Origin: Lycocorax pyrrhopterus obiensis
Taxonomy: Eukaryota > Chordata > Aves > Passeriformes > Paradisaeidae
Reading direction: 5' to 3'
NCBI GenBank assembly: GCA_014706295.1
Contig: JACSVZ010000001.1
Span: 117,952,763-118,016,762 of the forward strand
Length of the DNA stretch: 64,000 bases
The notes beneath the pieces are model-generated. The model was given only the letters and a program-made list of their open reading frames with translations, made no database searches and had not been told where the DNA came from. How positions within the stretch are numbered: position 1 is the stretch's first letter; each line of letters starts with the position of its first letter. A program made the position numbers and the translations under genes. Shown in pieces: positions 35,651 through 46,900 of this stretch.

Positions 35651-37954
35651 GCAGGAAGGTGGCCGAGAGGATCGCAGCGGCCCCTCTGGCAGCACGAACC
35701 AGCAACTCCAATTATTCTTCTGGAACCAACCAGACTCTCCAGGGAGAATCAAGAGAAAGCTTTGCCATGGGAATTGGGAGTTGCTGGAACAGAGTGAGTG
35801 GGAAGGTCCAGCAAAGCATAAAGGGAGAGGCTCTGACTTTTGTTCAATCAGCTGATAGAGTTTGGTCAGCTCTCACGAGCTCGTCTGGAGTTTTTTCCAG
35901 CTCTATCCATTCATCTGATAGAGTGTTTCATCTCCTGCCAAAGCCAGCTTCACTTGTCGTGGAAGATGACTGAAGGAGTAGTCACAAGCTTGGCATTAGG
36001 GAATGCAAAGGGACAGAGAGGCAGGCTCACAGTGAAGATGAGAGGAAGCTGAAAAACACGGAATGGTGAAGGACAAATGGGACAAAGTTGATTTATGGGG
36101 TGAATCCAGGGATATATTTAAATATCTAGGGATTAGGTGTTTGTGTGACTGCAGAATTTTGACTCACAGTTATGATACAAGCACTCCTTTAGTCTGTCCC
36201 CTAATATACATTAATACAGGATAAGATACAAGGCAGGTGAGAAAAGTGGATGTGTACCTCAAAACAAATAGAATAAGTAGGTTTTAAGCAGAGCAAAGCC
36301 ACATATAAATATATTTAAAGCATAATATTTAAAATTAGCCCGTTTTTACAAAAGTTTATTTTTAGAAGTAACCCTGGTAATATCACAGGATGATTTTTAT
36401 ATATGAGCATTACTACTGAAATGTTTGGACAATCAATAGCCAAGGTTTTATCCAATCAATTAACCAATAACAACATAGATAAATTAGTCATCCCCTTACC
36501 AGATTAGAGCCTCATTTCCCCAAAACACAAAAATGTGTACAAAAAAGCATAATTACATGAGCTTCATCTTTTAAATAAAATGCTAACAGACCTCAGGGTC
36601 ACTCAGAGCAGAATACACGTCTTCCCAGCCCATGCCAAATGTGCCTCATTGCCAGCTGGTTGCTTTCCAAATAGTGTAATATCAGAAATACAGGAAAGCT
36701 CTAAGAATCTTCCCAAAATGTTGGAAACAATTACTTCTGAAGTATGTCCCAATCCCTATGTTGAGTAAAATATCTAAATAAAAAAATCTTATTCACAAGC
36801 ACGTGTATTCAACATTAATATATTTCCAACTGTACTCTCATACTTACAGCAAGGTATTTTTCCTAGAATCCACTCTAAGCTCACCCATATTTTTGTAACA
36901 TGACCCATATTTGTGGATATAGAGGAATTACAGGAAAACAGAACACAGAAATGCATGTATTGGAAAATAAAACCAACCTTTGCAATGTATGTTTCTCATC
37001 ACACAAAAATCCCCAGGCATGTAAACAAATAAAAAAACCCCCAACTGAACACCAAAAATCCTTGTGCTGTGAAAGAGGCTTTGCTAAGGCAGGTACTGAA
37101 TTGCCACTGACAATCAGTCACGAGCCTGCAGAGGAGAACCTGGAGAAACGCTGCTCTTTGTAACAGGAAATGAAACATTAAAATGTGGGAAAAGCCCAAT
37201 GGCTTCGCTGCTTCCAGGAGATGTGGCAGTGAGATGTGGAACTCCAGTCCTTAACACCCCCCCTTTTTGCAATACTCCAGTGTTTTGGAGGAGCACACGA
37301 ACCAACAAACCCATCCCACAGCTTGTTTCCTCTCTTTAAGGAAGAGAAGACCCACACACGCACGGGAATGTTTATTTTGGCAGGGTTCGTTGTACTAATC
37401 ATTTACATTTGAAACTATGAGATTTCTACCTCGCCAAAAAAAAATCAGAAAAACCCAACCGGACCTGAAGCAGGGAGTTTTGCAAATTCACAGCTGATGG
37501 TGACAGAAGGCACAGCATTACTGGAGCACCGAGCGCAGGGACCAGTGCCAGGAGCTGCCAGTGGCCTGTGCAGGACACCACGGCCCTCGGGGCTCACATC
37601 CCACTGCCGAGCACCTGCGGCCATCCAGAGGGCTACCGAGCCTGCTTGCCACGTGAAACAGAGTTCCATGGAAGCATGCACTTGGGATGAGCCGAGCTCA
37701 CGGGCCACGAGCACTCTGGCCACAGCCAGCCCTCCGTGGTGCTCCTCGTGTCCTTCCTCCTTTCACAGCTCTGTGCTTTTATCTCCTGCCAGCCAGTGGG
37801 CAAGTGTTTGATGTTGGCACACGATCAACACCGGAGGTGTTTTCCAACTGCTGCCCTTCCCAGACTCCAGTGTTCTGACCTCACAAGGCCCAGGAGCCCT
37901 TTGGATTGCTTAGGAACTTGGCATTAGGGACCTTCTTTCCAGGATCTGAGGGGA

Positions 37955-38220
37955 GCCGACAAGAGAGCTGGAGAGGGACTGGGGGAACAGGACAAGGGGG
38001 AATGGCTTCCTATTGCCAGAGGGAAGGTTTAGATTGGATACTGGGAAGAAGTTCTTCCCTGTGCACAGGCTGCCCAGAGGAGCTGTGGCTGCCCCTGGAT
38101 CCCTGGAAGTGTCCAAGGCCAGGCTGGACGGGGCTTGGAGCAGCCTGGGACAGTGGAAGGTGTCCCTGCCCACAGCAGGAATGGGACTGGATGGGCTTTA
38201 AAGGTTATTCTACGATTTGG
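37955..38220 (+). repeat. CR1 LINE 3' fragment (about 265 bases)
   Basis: It contains 'agctggagagggactggggg', 'ggacaagggggaatggcttc', 'ttagattggatactgggaag', 'ccaggctggacggggcttgg' and 'atgggactggatgggcttta'. It ends in 'aaggttattctacgatttgg', a decayed tail. A gap compared with the consensus removes part of the 'ggcaggccctggcacaggg' segment. Intergenic. Confidence 0.92.
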
Positions 38221-39819
38221 ATGGGGTTTGATAGGGTTTAATTCAGTTCTGAATCACAAAAATGATCATCCTCTGCAAGAATCCTTCTGCACACAATGTA
38301 GAAAACAATCTGCTCAGTGCCCATGGCGCAGTCTGTGTGTGTGGGGGTGTGTTTATACATATATATAAAACGATGTTTTTACTAAGAGAATGAAACAGGT
38401 TTTTGTGTTCTCACACTCGGTTTTCTGACTGAAAAGAACTCAGGCTGGGGAATTTTGGATGCAAGCAGGGCTGAGTGCTTTTATTGAGAGCAAAGCAAAA
38501 GGTCTGAAAGTGAAGCCTGAAAACAAATCAGTGATAAAAAATGGTGCTGGAAAGATGGCAGTGGGCATCGGCAGGTGAAAGGGACAGTGACTGCGGCTCT
38601 TGGCGTAAGGCACTGACACCTCATCAAACCCCTGGCAGGCCCTGATCAAAGGTTTATTCAAGGAGCAGCCCAGACAAACCACTCCCGCTCCTTCCCTGGC
38701 TTGCATGGGCGCTGTGGTCTGCACTGCCAGCCCTGGGGAGCAGCCGGGGGAGCTGCTGCCACTTTCCATCCTCCTCCCACAGCCTCTCACCTGCGAGGTC
38801 AGAGCTGCGTCCCTGCGGGTCTGGCCGCAGGGAGGAGCTGGGTTGTTGTGACAAGTTCAGGGTAATGTCCCCGATGTTTGGCAAAGTTTTACCAGGATGA
38901 AAGGGATCTCATTGGGGTGGCTTGTCACAAGTGGGTTATGCTGGAGAACAGAACAACGCAGACTCCGTGAAGGATATAAACACCGTAACTTGGGGAGGAA
39001 GGGCAAGTAGAAGTACAAAAAAACAGAGGTGATAAAGCCTTTCTCAGTGGAAAATAATCTTTAGACCAGACCTCAACATCTCAGAGCAAAGTGCTGGAAA
39101 CTGCCTTTAGATTATTCTCACTTTAAAAACAAACAACCCCCCACCAGCACCCAGGAATTTTGTTTGATGACCGTCCTCTGAATTCAGGGACACGTCAGAT
39201 CCTTCGTACTGAGCAAGGAAACAGAGTTCTTTTGTGAAGCAGCAAGTTCCTGGACTTTGTTCTTGAATCTGCGCCCCTCATGTGCTACGAGATCAAAGTG
39301 ATCTTTTATCCTGTGAATTCACATAGGCCCAAGATATTTACTGACACTCCTCAGACACAGTTTCAGGGAGAGCAAATTGTGTTTGCCTGGTTTACCCCGC
39401 TTAGTGCGGACATCAGGGCCATCTGCTGGCCACTGTCGGAGCAGCAGTAAACTGGGAAAAAAAAGGTTTGAAATCGAAGGTGTGAAGTCTGTCAGGGATT
39501 ATTTCCTCCCCAATACCCGCATAGGATTTGATCTCCGGAGTACCAAGGAAAACTTTTATCACCTTTGACCTAAGAATTGTCTCTTGCATAGGATTTCTTT
39601 CTCCTCCCTCAAATATAATCCAGCTAGAATTCTTTTTTTTTTTTACCCAGTGTATTGTAAACCCAAAAATGCTTACAAGTTAATTAGTTACACATTGCTT
39701 CTCAGGCTTAAATAGTTCGTGTTTACACCCCATAGAAAAGCACTGATAGGACTCAGAATTTTATTGCACCCCATGGCCCAATTTTATTGCACCCACTGAG
39801 CTGCCCTGAACCTCTTCTT

Positions 39820-40470
39820 CTGAACCGGGCTCGGCCGAAGCGAGCCGCGTTCAACCGAACCGAGCCGAGCCGAGCTCAGCCGAACACAGCTGAGTCCAGC
39901 CGCACAGAGCCGACCCAGCCGAAGTGAACCGAGTTCAGCCGAACCTACCCGAGCTCAGCCGGACCAAGCCGGACTTTACGAACTCAGCCGAACCGAGCCA
40001 AGCTCCGCCGTACCCAGCGAGCGGCACCGAGTTCAGCCGAACCGAGCCGAGCTCCGCCGAACCGACCCAGCGGCACCGAGTTCAGCCGAACCGAGCCGAG
40101 CTCCGCCGAACCGACCGAGCGGCACCGAATTTCGCCGGACCGAGCCGAATCTGGCCGGGTTTAGCCGAACCGAGCCGAATCTAGCCGGGTTCAGCCGAAC
40201 CGAACCGAGTTCAGCCAATCCGAACCGAGCTCAGCCGAACCGAACCGAGGCCAGCCGAACCCAGTCGAACCTAGACGAAGCCAGCCGAACCAAACCGGGA
40301 TGGGCCGAACTCACGAGCTCAGCCGAACCCGGCCGAGTTCAAACGAACCGAGCCGAGCCCAGCCGAACCCAGCCGAGTTCACACGAGCCCAACCGAGCTC
40401 AGCTGAACACGTTGCAGCCGAGCAGAGCCGAGCCGAGCCGAGCGGAGCCAAACCCAGCCGGGCCCGGCCG
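39820..40470. repeat. Degenerate CCGAA/CCGAG repeat field upstream of SCAF4
   Basis: About 650 bases are built almost entirely from interchangeable blocks such as CCGAACCGAGCCGAG, TTCAGCCGAA and CTCAGCCGAA, with five-base periodicity over much of its length. A larger unit of about 53 bases is repeated nearly perfectly at about 40022-40130 (gcggcaccgagttcagccga followed by accgagccgagctccgccga). The field is rich in CpG on both strands and ends roughly 470 bases before the SCAF4 start codon. Translations give repetitive peptides and are not considered coding. Confidence 0.93.
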
Positions 40471-40691
40471 CACCACAGCAGCTGCGGCCTGCTCTGAGGG
40501 GCCGAACCGCGGCGCTTCTGGGGCGTGTCGGGACAGCGGCACCCACCCAGAGGCTGGGGGCAGTGGCAGCGGCTGGGGCAGTGTCGGGTGACGGTGACAG
40601 CGGCTGAGGGCACTGGCATTGGCGGTGCCGCCATTCTCCCCCCGGCGGCGGGGGTGGCGCTGACATGGCGCTGGCGCGCGCGCGGAGCGGT

Positions 40692-40697
40692 CACGTG
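40692..40697. promoter_or_regulatory. CACGTG E-box in the SCAF4 promoter
   Basis: The palindrome CACGTG, in the context GGTCACGTGGTG, matches the binding site of USF and MYC/MAX-type bHLH-zip factors. It lies 244 bases before the SCAF4 start codon in the CpG island, where such sites are often functional. Occupancy is inferred only. Confidence 0.5.
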
Positions 40698-40832
40698 GTG
40701 CTCGCCATCCCTCCTCCCCAACCTCTCGCGTGGGCCGGGAGGAGGCCCGGGCGATCCCGGCGTGCACCGCGCCTTCCCCCCCCCGCCCGTCGCGCGGTCG
40801 GCCCGGGCCGCGCGCTGCCCGCGAGCCCCGCC

Positions 40833-40862
40833 ATGGCCGCCGCCATCATGGCCGCGCCCTGA
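40833..40862 (+). other. Nine-codon upstream ORF (MAAAIMAAP) before SCAF4
   Basis: An ATG in strong context (CCGCCATGG) opens a nine-codon frame closed by TGA at 40860-40862, 78 bases before the SCAF4 ATG and in a different frame. It contains a second ATG. If transcription starts upstream of 40833, ribosomes would meet it first and have to reinitiate, or leak past it, to make SCAF4. The same bases also resemble a YY1 site (GCCGCCATCATGG), so it could instead be promoter sequence at or before the start site. Confidence 0.5.
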
Positions 40863-40940
40863 GGGCACCGACCGGCCCTGCCGCGCCGCCCGCCCGCCCC
40901 GCCCGCCGCCTTCCCGCCGCCTCCCGCCGCCAGCGCCGAC

Positions 40941-40970
40941 ATGGAGGCCGTGAACGCCTTCAACCAAGAG
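40941..40970 (+). CDS. SCAF4: SCAF4 coding exon 1 (MEAVNAFNQE)
   Basis: Ten codons begin at an ATG in good context (G at -3 and +4) and end in phase 0 at GAG followed by GTGGGA. Human SCAF4 starts MDAVNAFNQE, so this is the expected start with one conservative change. The exon lies in the CpG island. A 355-codon ORF running through this point in another frame is a composition artefact. Confidence 0.95.
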
Positions 40971-43900
40971 GTGGGAGCCGGGGGGCGGGCGACGAAGCGC
41001 GGGCCGCGGCGCGGGGGGGGGACACACGGCGGCCGCCATCGCGTCCCCTCTCTCCCCGCGCTTCCGGCCGGGACCGCTCCCGCCGCCCGCCGCCTGCGGC
41101 CTGCGCGGGGAGCGGCCGGGCCGGGCCTGCCGCCGGCCGGAGAGCGGTGCTTCGGGGGAAAATGGAGGCGAGCGGGGCCGGGCCGTTCAGCGGCCGCTCC
41201 GCGAGGCCCCGCGCGGGCCGGGTCAGGCCTGCGCGGGCGGGAGGCGTTGAAGGGTTCTCCGGGCCTCCCCGGCAGCCTCCGTCCTCTCGGTGCCCCCCCT
41301 CGGTTTGCTCCTGGCACTGCCGGAGAGCGGGATCCCGGAATCGTGGGCCGGATCCCTGTTTCCAGGGGCTCGCAGCCGGGGTCGCTGTCACGCGGCGCCC
41401 CCGGCCGTGTGTGTTGTTGGGGAGCTGGGGAAGCCGCCTTTCGGGACCCGTGTTTCCCGGCAGCGGCTTGGGCAGAGAGCCGCCGTGCGAGGCGGCGGCA
41501 CGGGCAGAGGCTGCAGAGCGAGGGAGAGCTGGGAGGGGGCTCATCCCTGGATGGGACCGGCGCCTGGGTTGGGACTCAGGGATCGATCCCAGTTCTGGGA
41601 CAGGACAGGATGGAAAGCGTTTACTCGCCTTTCGTACCGCACAGAAGGTCCCTCCCTGTCTTCTTCTGATAGGTTTTTTTTTTTTAAATTTCTTAGTCAG
41701 CCGGGAGGAGTTGGAAGCAAAGCGGACTGTGGTTGTTTTTTGCATAATGTATAGCAAAACAATTCAGCTTTTGCTGTATAAAGTTTTTGACACGTGACTT
41801 CAATATGATTATTAATTACTGTTAGTTATACTTCCGCCTCAGTTGGACAGTGTGGCTTTGCAGACCCTCCATGGACCGAAAGTCACTTAAAGCTGAGCCA
41901 GGGCCTGTTCCCAGATTCGTGTTGAAGGCTGGGTGGCTGTGCCTGCCTGTTGAACAGAAACAGGAGAAATGGCAGCTGCTCCCGTGTGATGGACTCAGGC
42001 TGCATAAGGTTCACTCTCTGCAGGGGCTTGTCATACACACACGTGAGAATGCCCTCATCCTTACCAAAACTGCAAGTGCAAAGGGAAAAGTGGATAGCAG
42101 GCACCTCCTGTTAATGGTTTGTTTATTTGCCTGTGTTTTGGGGTTTTTGTGCAGCTCTGAACCGGTGGTATGGCAGGGTGCAAAGCCATCTTCCCAAAAA
42201 ATTAAAACAGCACACGTGTGCCATTTTCAGTGTTGATGTAAAGAGGGAGCAGCAATATTCTTAATTGCCTGCCTAAATACGAACCGTGGTCCTGCTGCCT
42301 GACAAACCTGAATGGTACAGGCAAGTGCCCAGTGCTTCTCAAACAAGAACCTCGCTGCTTGTGCTGAATGGTGACTGCAGAGCAAAAGTGGTGTTTCTTG
42401 GGATCCCGTGACTAATCCGTGTCTTGGAAACGGGCATGTTTTGATCCGTACCTCTTCCTCTCCCATGTAGGAATGGTGGGATGCTTTGCTTTGATGCAGT
42501 TAGAAATACTGAGTGAAATCCTGATGTCTGGCTGCTGGAAGAGCAAAGCCCTGGGTTTCGGTTGGATCTCAGTTCTGGGGGAGAAAACTGTACTTGCTAA
42601 AATCCCTGTTCTGCAGTCCTTCACATGCCTGAGTGCTTCTGTAGAACTGCTGGTGTGTAAAGCAGCACTTCATGGGCTGTGTGGTTCCTGCCCTGTTCCC
42701 TCTCAGGAGCTGTGTTTCTGGTGTTGTGCAGGACATAAAGTCCAGTTCTCAGACCAAACCCTTCCCTCTTCCGCATGTGTTGCCTGGAGCTGTGCATGCA
42801 AAGCGGCGCAGGCTGAAATGCAGTGCGAGGAGGGTCAGATTTACAGGCAGGTATTGTTCATTTCTGGGCTTCTCGATGAGAGAGCAGTCGTACCGAAGGT
42901 CTGGGTGCTGTTCCCAGAGTGGTGGGGATAGCACCGGCTGCTCAGCCTGGGAGTGCTCGTTTGTCTGTACAGCTCTGCGTTGTGAGGCCTTCAGAGGTGC
43001 CGCTCCCAGGTCACTGAGGAGTTAATTCTTTTATTGGGAGGGGAGCAGCTTCAGCAGTGAAGTTGGGGGCAGCCACAGAGTACCCTACAGGCCCCGGATT
43101 CCTGCACTTGCTGGATGTACAATGCCACTGTAGCCTGGGAATTGCGGTTTTACCATGGCAGCTCCAACCGCAGTTTGGTGCTGTGCTTCCCATGTGTGCT
43201 AGAGGTGATTCCCTTCTGGCTTTGCTTCCCTGGAGGTGGCACCTGCCAGCTCTTTGCCACTCTGCCTGAAAGAGGAGATGCCACTAACTCCATCAGGTGG
43301 TCCCATCATTTGGGGTTTTTTGGGTGGGTTTGGTGTTTGCAGCAATTTCTTGGATGGTGGGAGGCCTGAGTTGAAAGCGTGGCTGTAAATCAGGTGTCCT
43401 CTAAGCTGTGGGGTTGGTGTCCCCTCTTGGACAGAAGGGCTTGGGGAGGGAGAGAAGTGAGTTTGGCTCTGGCAAGAGGTGGGAACTCCTGAGTTGCGTA
43501 ATTCCATCGTGTTGGATTGTGGTGCCATTCCCAATCCTGTTCTTTGGACCTGCATTTTGAATACAACTTTGCTAATAAATGTCCTCTTCCAAATGCTCAT
43601 GTTTCTACAGGAGCAAGCAGGGGGGTTGTATTGGCTGCTTTTTTTGAATCCAGCTGTAGTTTGAGCAGGTGCTGCCAGCTGAATAGGTGGGATTTGACAG
43701 GTCTGTAGTGTAGTGTGTTTTCTCTGAGGAGTTTGCTTTCATGAGTGAGAATTCATGTGCTGTTAGGTGTACATGTTATGTTACAGTGATGGTACTGTAT
43801 ACATAAATCACAGAAGGTAACTGGGTCATGGGACAGAACTTTTTATGTTTTTAAGAAAACAACCAAACATTTTTCTTAAAAAAAAAAAAATTAAAAATCA

Positions 43901-46900
43901 CATCTCCAAAACACAAGCAAACAAAAAAACCCACCAAACCCACACATCTGCCATATAAATCCTTGGCATGTTTTAGTTTAGGAGATGGCTGTCCTTTTCT
44001 TTAATCTGGAAAACTTGAAGGCATAGTTTACTGGTTATAAAAGTTAGAAATAAAGATTTTTTTTTCACAATCTTGGTGCTGGAAGTAGAATAAAGTCAAC
44101 TTTCCTGTTTTGTAATCTTTTATTTGTATTGAGTAATGCATATTATTCACTTAATCCTGTGTCTCAGGTTGATAGTAGTTAATGTGTACCCCTGAAACAA
44201 TTGGTACCCCGCCTAAATGTGCCTAGAGTCAAACAGATGAGAGGTCCTGGGGGCTCTTTATTTAAAAGCTGGAACTTCACGTTCCTTCTGTGCTGTTTGC
44301 CCATCCTCTGGGCACTGGACAGTTGGAGTTTGGATCCAGTGTGGCTGTTTTCTGCCAATGGCAAGACTGTATTTTGCCTGTTTTGTGACAACCTTCCCCT
44401 CCATCCTGAGGTGCTATAAATAGAGGTTAGCAGGATATCCTTCCTAGTGGTTCTCCAGCAGTTACTGGAGCTCAGGATCCCCAGTGAGTCTCCATGTGCA
44501 AGGAAAAGGAGCAAGGACACAACTACCAGCATCTGGCTGGAGTCTCTTGCCTCTGCCCTGGACTTGTTTCCAGGACTGTTGGAAGCTGTGACATTCTGGT
44601 AGAGATTCCTGATAAGAGAAATAGTGAGACACACAGCTTTCCAGGAGATGTGCTGGACAAAAGAACCCTGCACTGGTCCTGAAAGCTGCATTTCCAGAGC
44701 ACATGAGTAGAAAACAAAACTCTATTCTGTGCACTTGCATGATGTCATTTTCATATGAGTATCTTTTGTGAAGATGTTTCTCCCCAGTGATTCAGGATTT
44801 GTGAATGGTCTTTCTAGGCCACAGAAGTAGCTTAGTTGATGAAGTGCTATTGAGCTTCATTGCCTGGGGATCATATCTGGTCAAATTCAAATCTCACTTT
44901 ATTTTCCAAAGAATGCAGCCTGACAGCTATGGATGTTATGGTGATCTCTTACCTTCAGCAGCACCTAATACTTGCTGTGCTTCACAGCTGGTGGTCAAGC
45001 ATTTAAAACTTGCATTGGTCCTGAGAGATACAGCTTAGCAACAGATCCTTCTTCTTCCCTTAAGGAAGAATGGGGACCTGAAGAGGAAAAGAAGCAGTGA
45101 CTTTTATAGGGGAAGGAAAATGTGTAGGGCTGACAGAATTCCTTTTAGAGATCTGGTCATGCATTAACAATAAAGGTGTTTTGTTAACAAAATAATGTGA
45201 TAGCTGTGCTTCTTGATCATGGCTTCCATTGTCCCTTTGTTTCTGTACAGGAACAAGTAACTGCAGTTATGTCTGTAAGTCACTGGTGGTTGGCTGGGTC
45301 GGGTGGTTTCTAAATGCATAAATAAAATACATTCCAAAAGACAGCGAATGAATCTACAGAGTACTGACTGTGCATGGAGCCTGCTTTGGGAAGTGTTGTT
45401 GGACACCTAAGGCGTGTTGGAATGGTGGAGGGCATGTTAGACTGCTCTGGAAATTGGAGAAGGGGAGGTTGAATGAGATGTCCTGACAATGACCTGGGTG
45501 CTTGATATCCACTAATCACTAGCCACTGTCTGGTTCAGTAGCTCGTGCTCCTCTCTGTGCAGCTGCTGTGCTCTGGGGTTTATTTAGTGAGTGTATAAAA
45601 TAGGCCCATAGCTCTTTATTTGTAAATAAAGACACCTGTTCATGGCAGAGACACTTGAGCAAGGGAGTAAAGCCAAGGAAGTCAGTTCAAGTCCTGAAAG
45701 GTACTTTCACTGTGATATCTCACACTTAAAACAGATAGACTTAAGGTCATACATCAAGCTTGGTAAATTTTAAAGTAGCAGTTCTCCCCTTTGCTTCAAA
45801 ACCCCCTGGTTCTCAGGTGTCCATGTAAACGAAACCATCAAAGGGCATTAATTATAGAATGAGAGAAATTAATAATTTGCTGCTCAAAAGACCAAGAAGT
45901 AAAGGCCATCACCACCCTGTTCCTTGTGCCATTACCTGCTCCTCCTGCACCTCCCGGGGCTCCTGGGCTGGAGCAGGGGCTCAGTGGGAGCTGGCAGGTG
46001 TCTGTGTTCACTCCTGCCACTCCTGTGTTCTCTGTGGAACTTCTGTACTTCGCACTGAGTTTGCATTTGGGGACAGTCACTCTATGCTTGGGTCTCCCTC
46101 TTGCTGTCCTGCCCTGGGTTAGTGAGTGGCTCGTCTTTGTTATTTAATAGCATTTATTGGCCTGAAATTGAGCAGGTGAATTTTCTGCCTTTTGCATCCC
46201 TGGCTTTATAGATACTTTACTGTGTACTTCTGTCCTGCTGGGAAAAGCACCCAGAAATACTCTTAAATCCATATTTTGTATCAACATCCTGTAAACATGC
46301 AGTTAGGGTCAGTAAAAGCAGAAAGTCATTTCTAGCAGGTCATAGCATTCCAGGGACAGGCTCCTGTTGTGAAGCAGGACTTTGGAAACCTCTCAAGCCG
46401 TATGTTTTCTTTGCCTTTGTTACATTCATCATTTTTTTTGTAAATAGAGTGTAAGTTTTTGTGTCCAAGTTGTTCATTGAGCTGATCATGGTGTCCTTTG
46501 AGGAACTGGATGTATTATTATGAAATAGCCCTCTGAAAATAGAGGTTGGGTGGCTTTTTTTGTATATTGGTTTGGGAAATGGGTGTGAAAGAAGATCCAA
46601 CTGTGATTGAACGAATGCAAATGGAAGTACCCTGGTGTCTTCTGAGCAGCTCCCCCTTCCAACAGGGAGAAGCCACGAGGAACTAGGAAAGGGGGCTAAA
46701 TTTTAGCTGTACCCATCTCTAAAACATGGTGTTGACACATGTAACTGATACCGAGAATTACGTAAAAATTGGGTATAAATAGTCATTTGGTGTTCTAAGG
46801 TCTTAGGGAATTTAAAAAAAAAAAGGAGTAAAGTTCTGAGGTAAAATTCCAAGAGATGGTGGCGGGGGTGAAAAGAGAGCAGACAGATAGATGTACACAC

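Larger units (their letters stand above)
27092..40940. other. Intergenic region between HUNK and SCAF4 (including both 5' UTRs)
   Basis: About 13.8 kb separates the two start codons. Recognised contents are the HUNK CpG island, a CATCC pentamer repeat (28391-28549), an AT run (31639-31680), CR1 pieces (33048-33186, 35225-35650, 37955-38220), the CCGAA/CCGAG repeat field (39820-40470) and the SCAF4 promoter island. No protein-coding gene was recognised. The many ORFs of 60-220 codons (for example 33853-34521) have no domain, and several overlap on both strands. The spacing is too large for a single shared bidirectional promoter. Confidence 0.7.
40475..41560. promoter_or_regulatory. SCAF4: CpG island promoter of SCAF4
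   Basis: CpG-dense sequence spans SCAF4 exon 1 and the first part of intron 1, with a sharp drop to AT-rich sequence after about 41660. No TATA box is evident. CACGTG (40692-40697) and CCGCCATT (YY1-like, about 40628) are motifs frequent in housekeeping promoters. The transcription start is probably between about 40600 and 40900 but cannot be fixed from sequence. Boundaries are by eye. Confidence 0.8.

Noticed and set aside
39924..40184. 86-codon ORF of PNLPELSRTKP-like repeats
   Set aside because: A translation of the CCGAA/CCGAG repeat field; no start context or homologue recognised.
27092..40940. Shared bidirectional promoter for HUNK and SCAF4
   Set aside because: The start codons are 13.8 kb apart and each gene has its own CpG island, so a single bidirectional promoter is not plausible.
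40730..41797. 355-codon plus-strand and 208-265-codon minus-strand ORFs across SCAF4 exon 1
   Set aside because: GC-rich low-complexity translations in the SCAF4 CpG island; overlapping in several frames and without recognisable domains.
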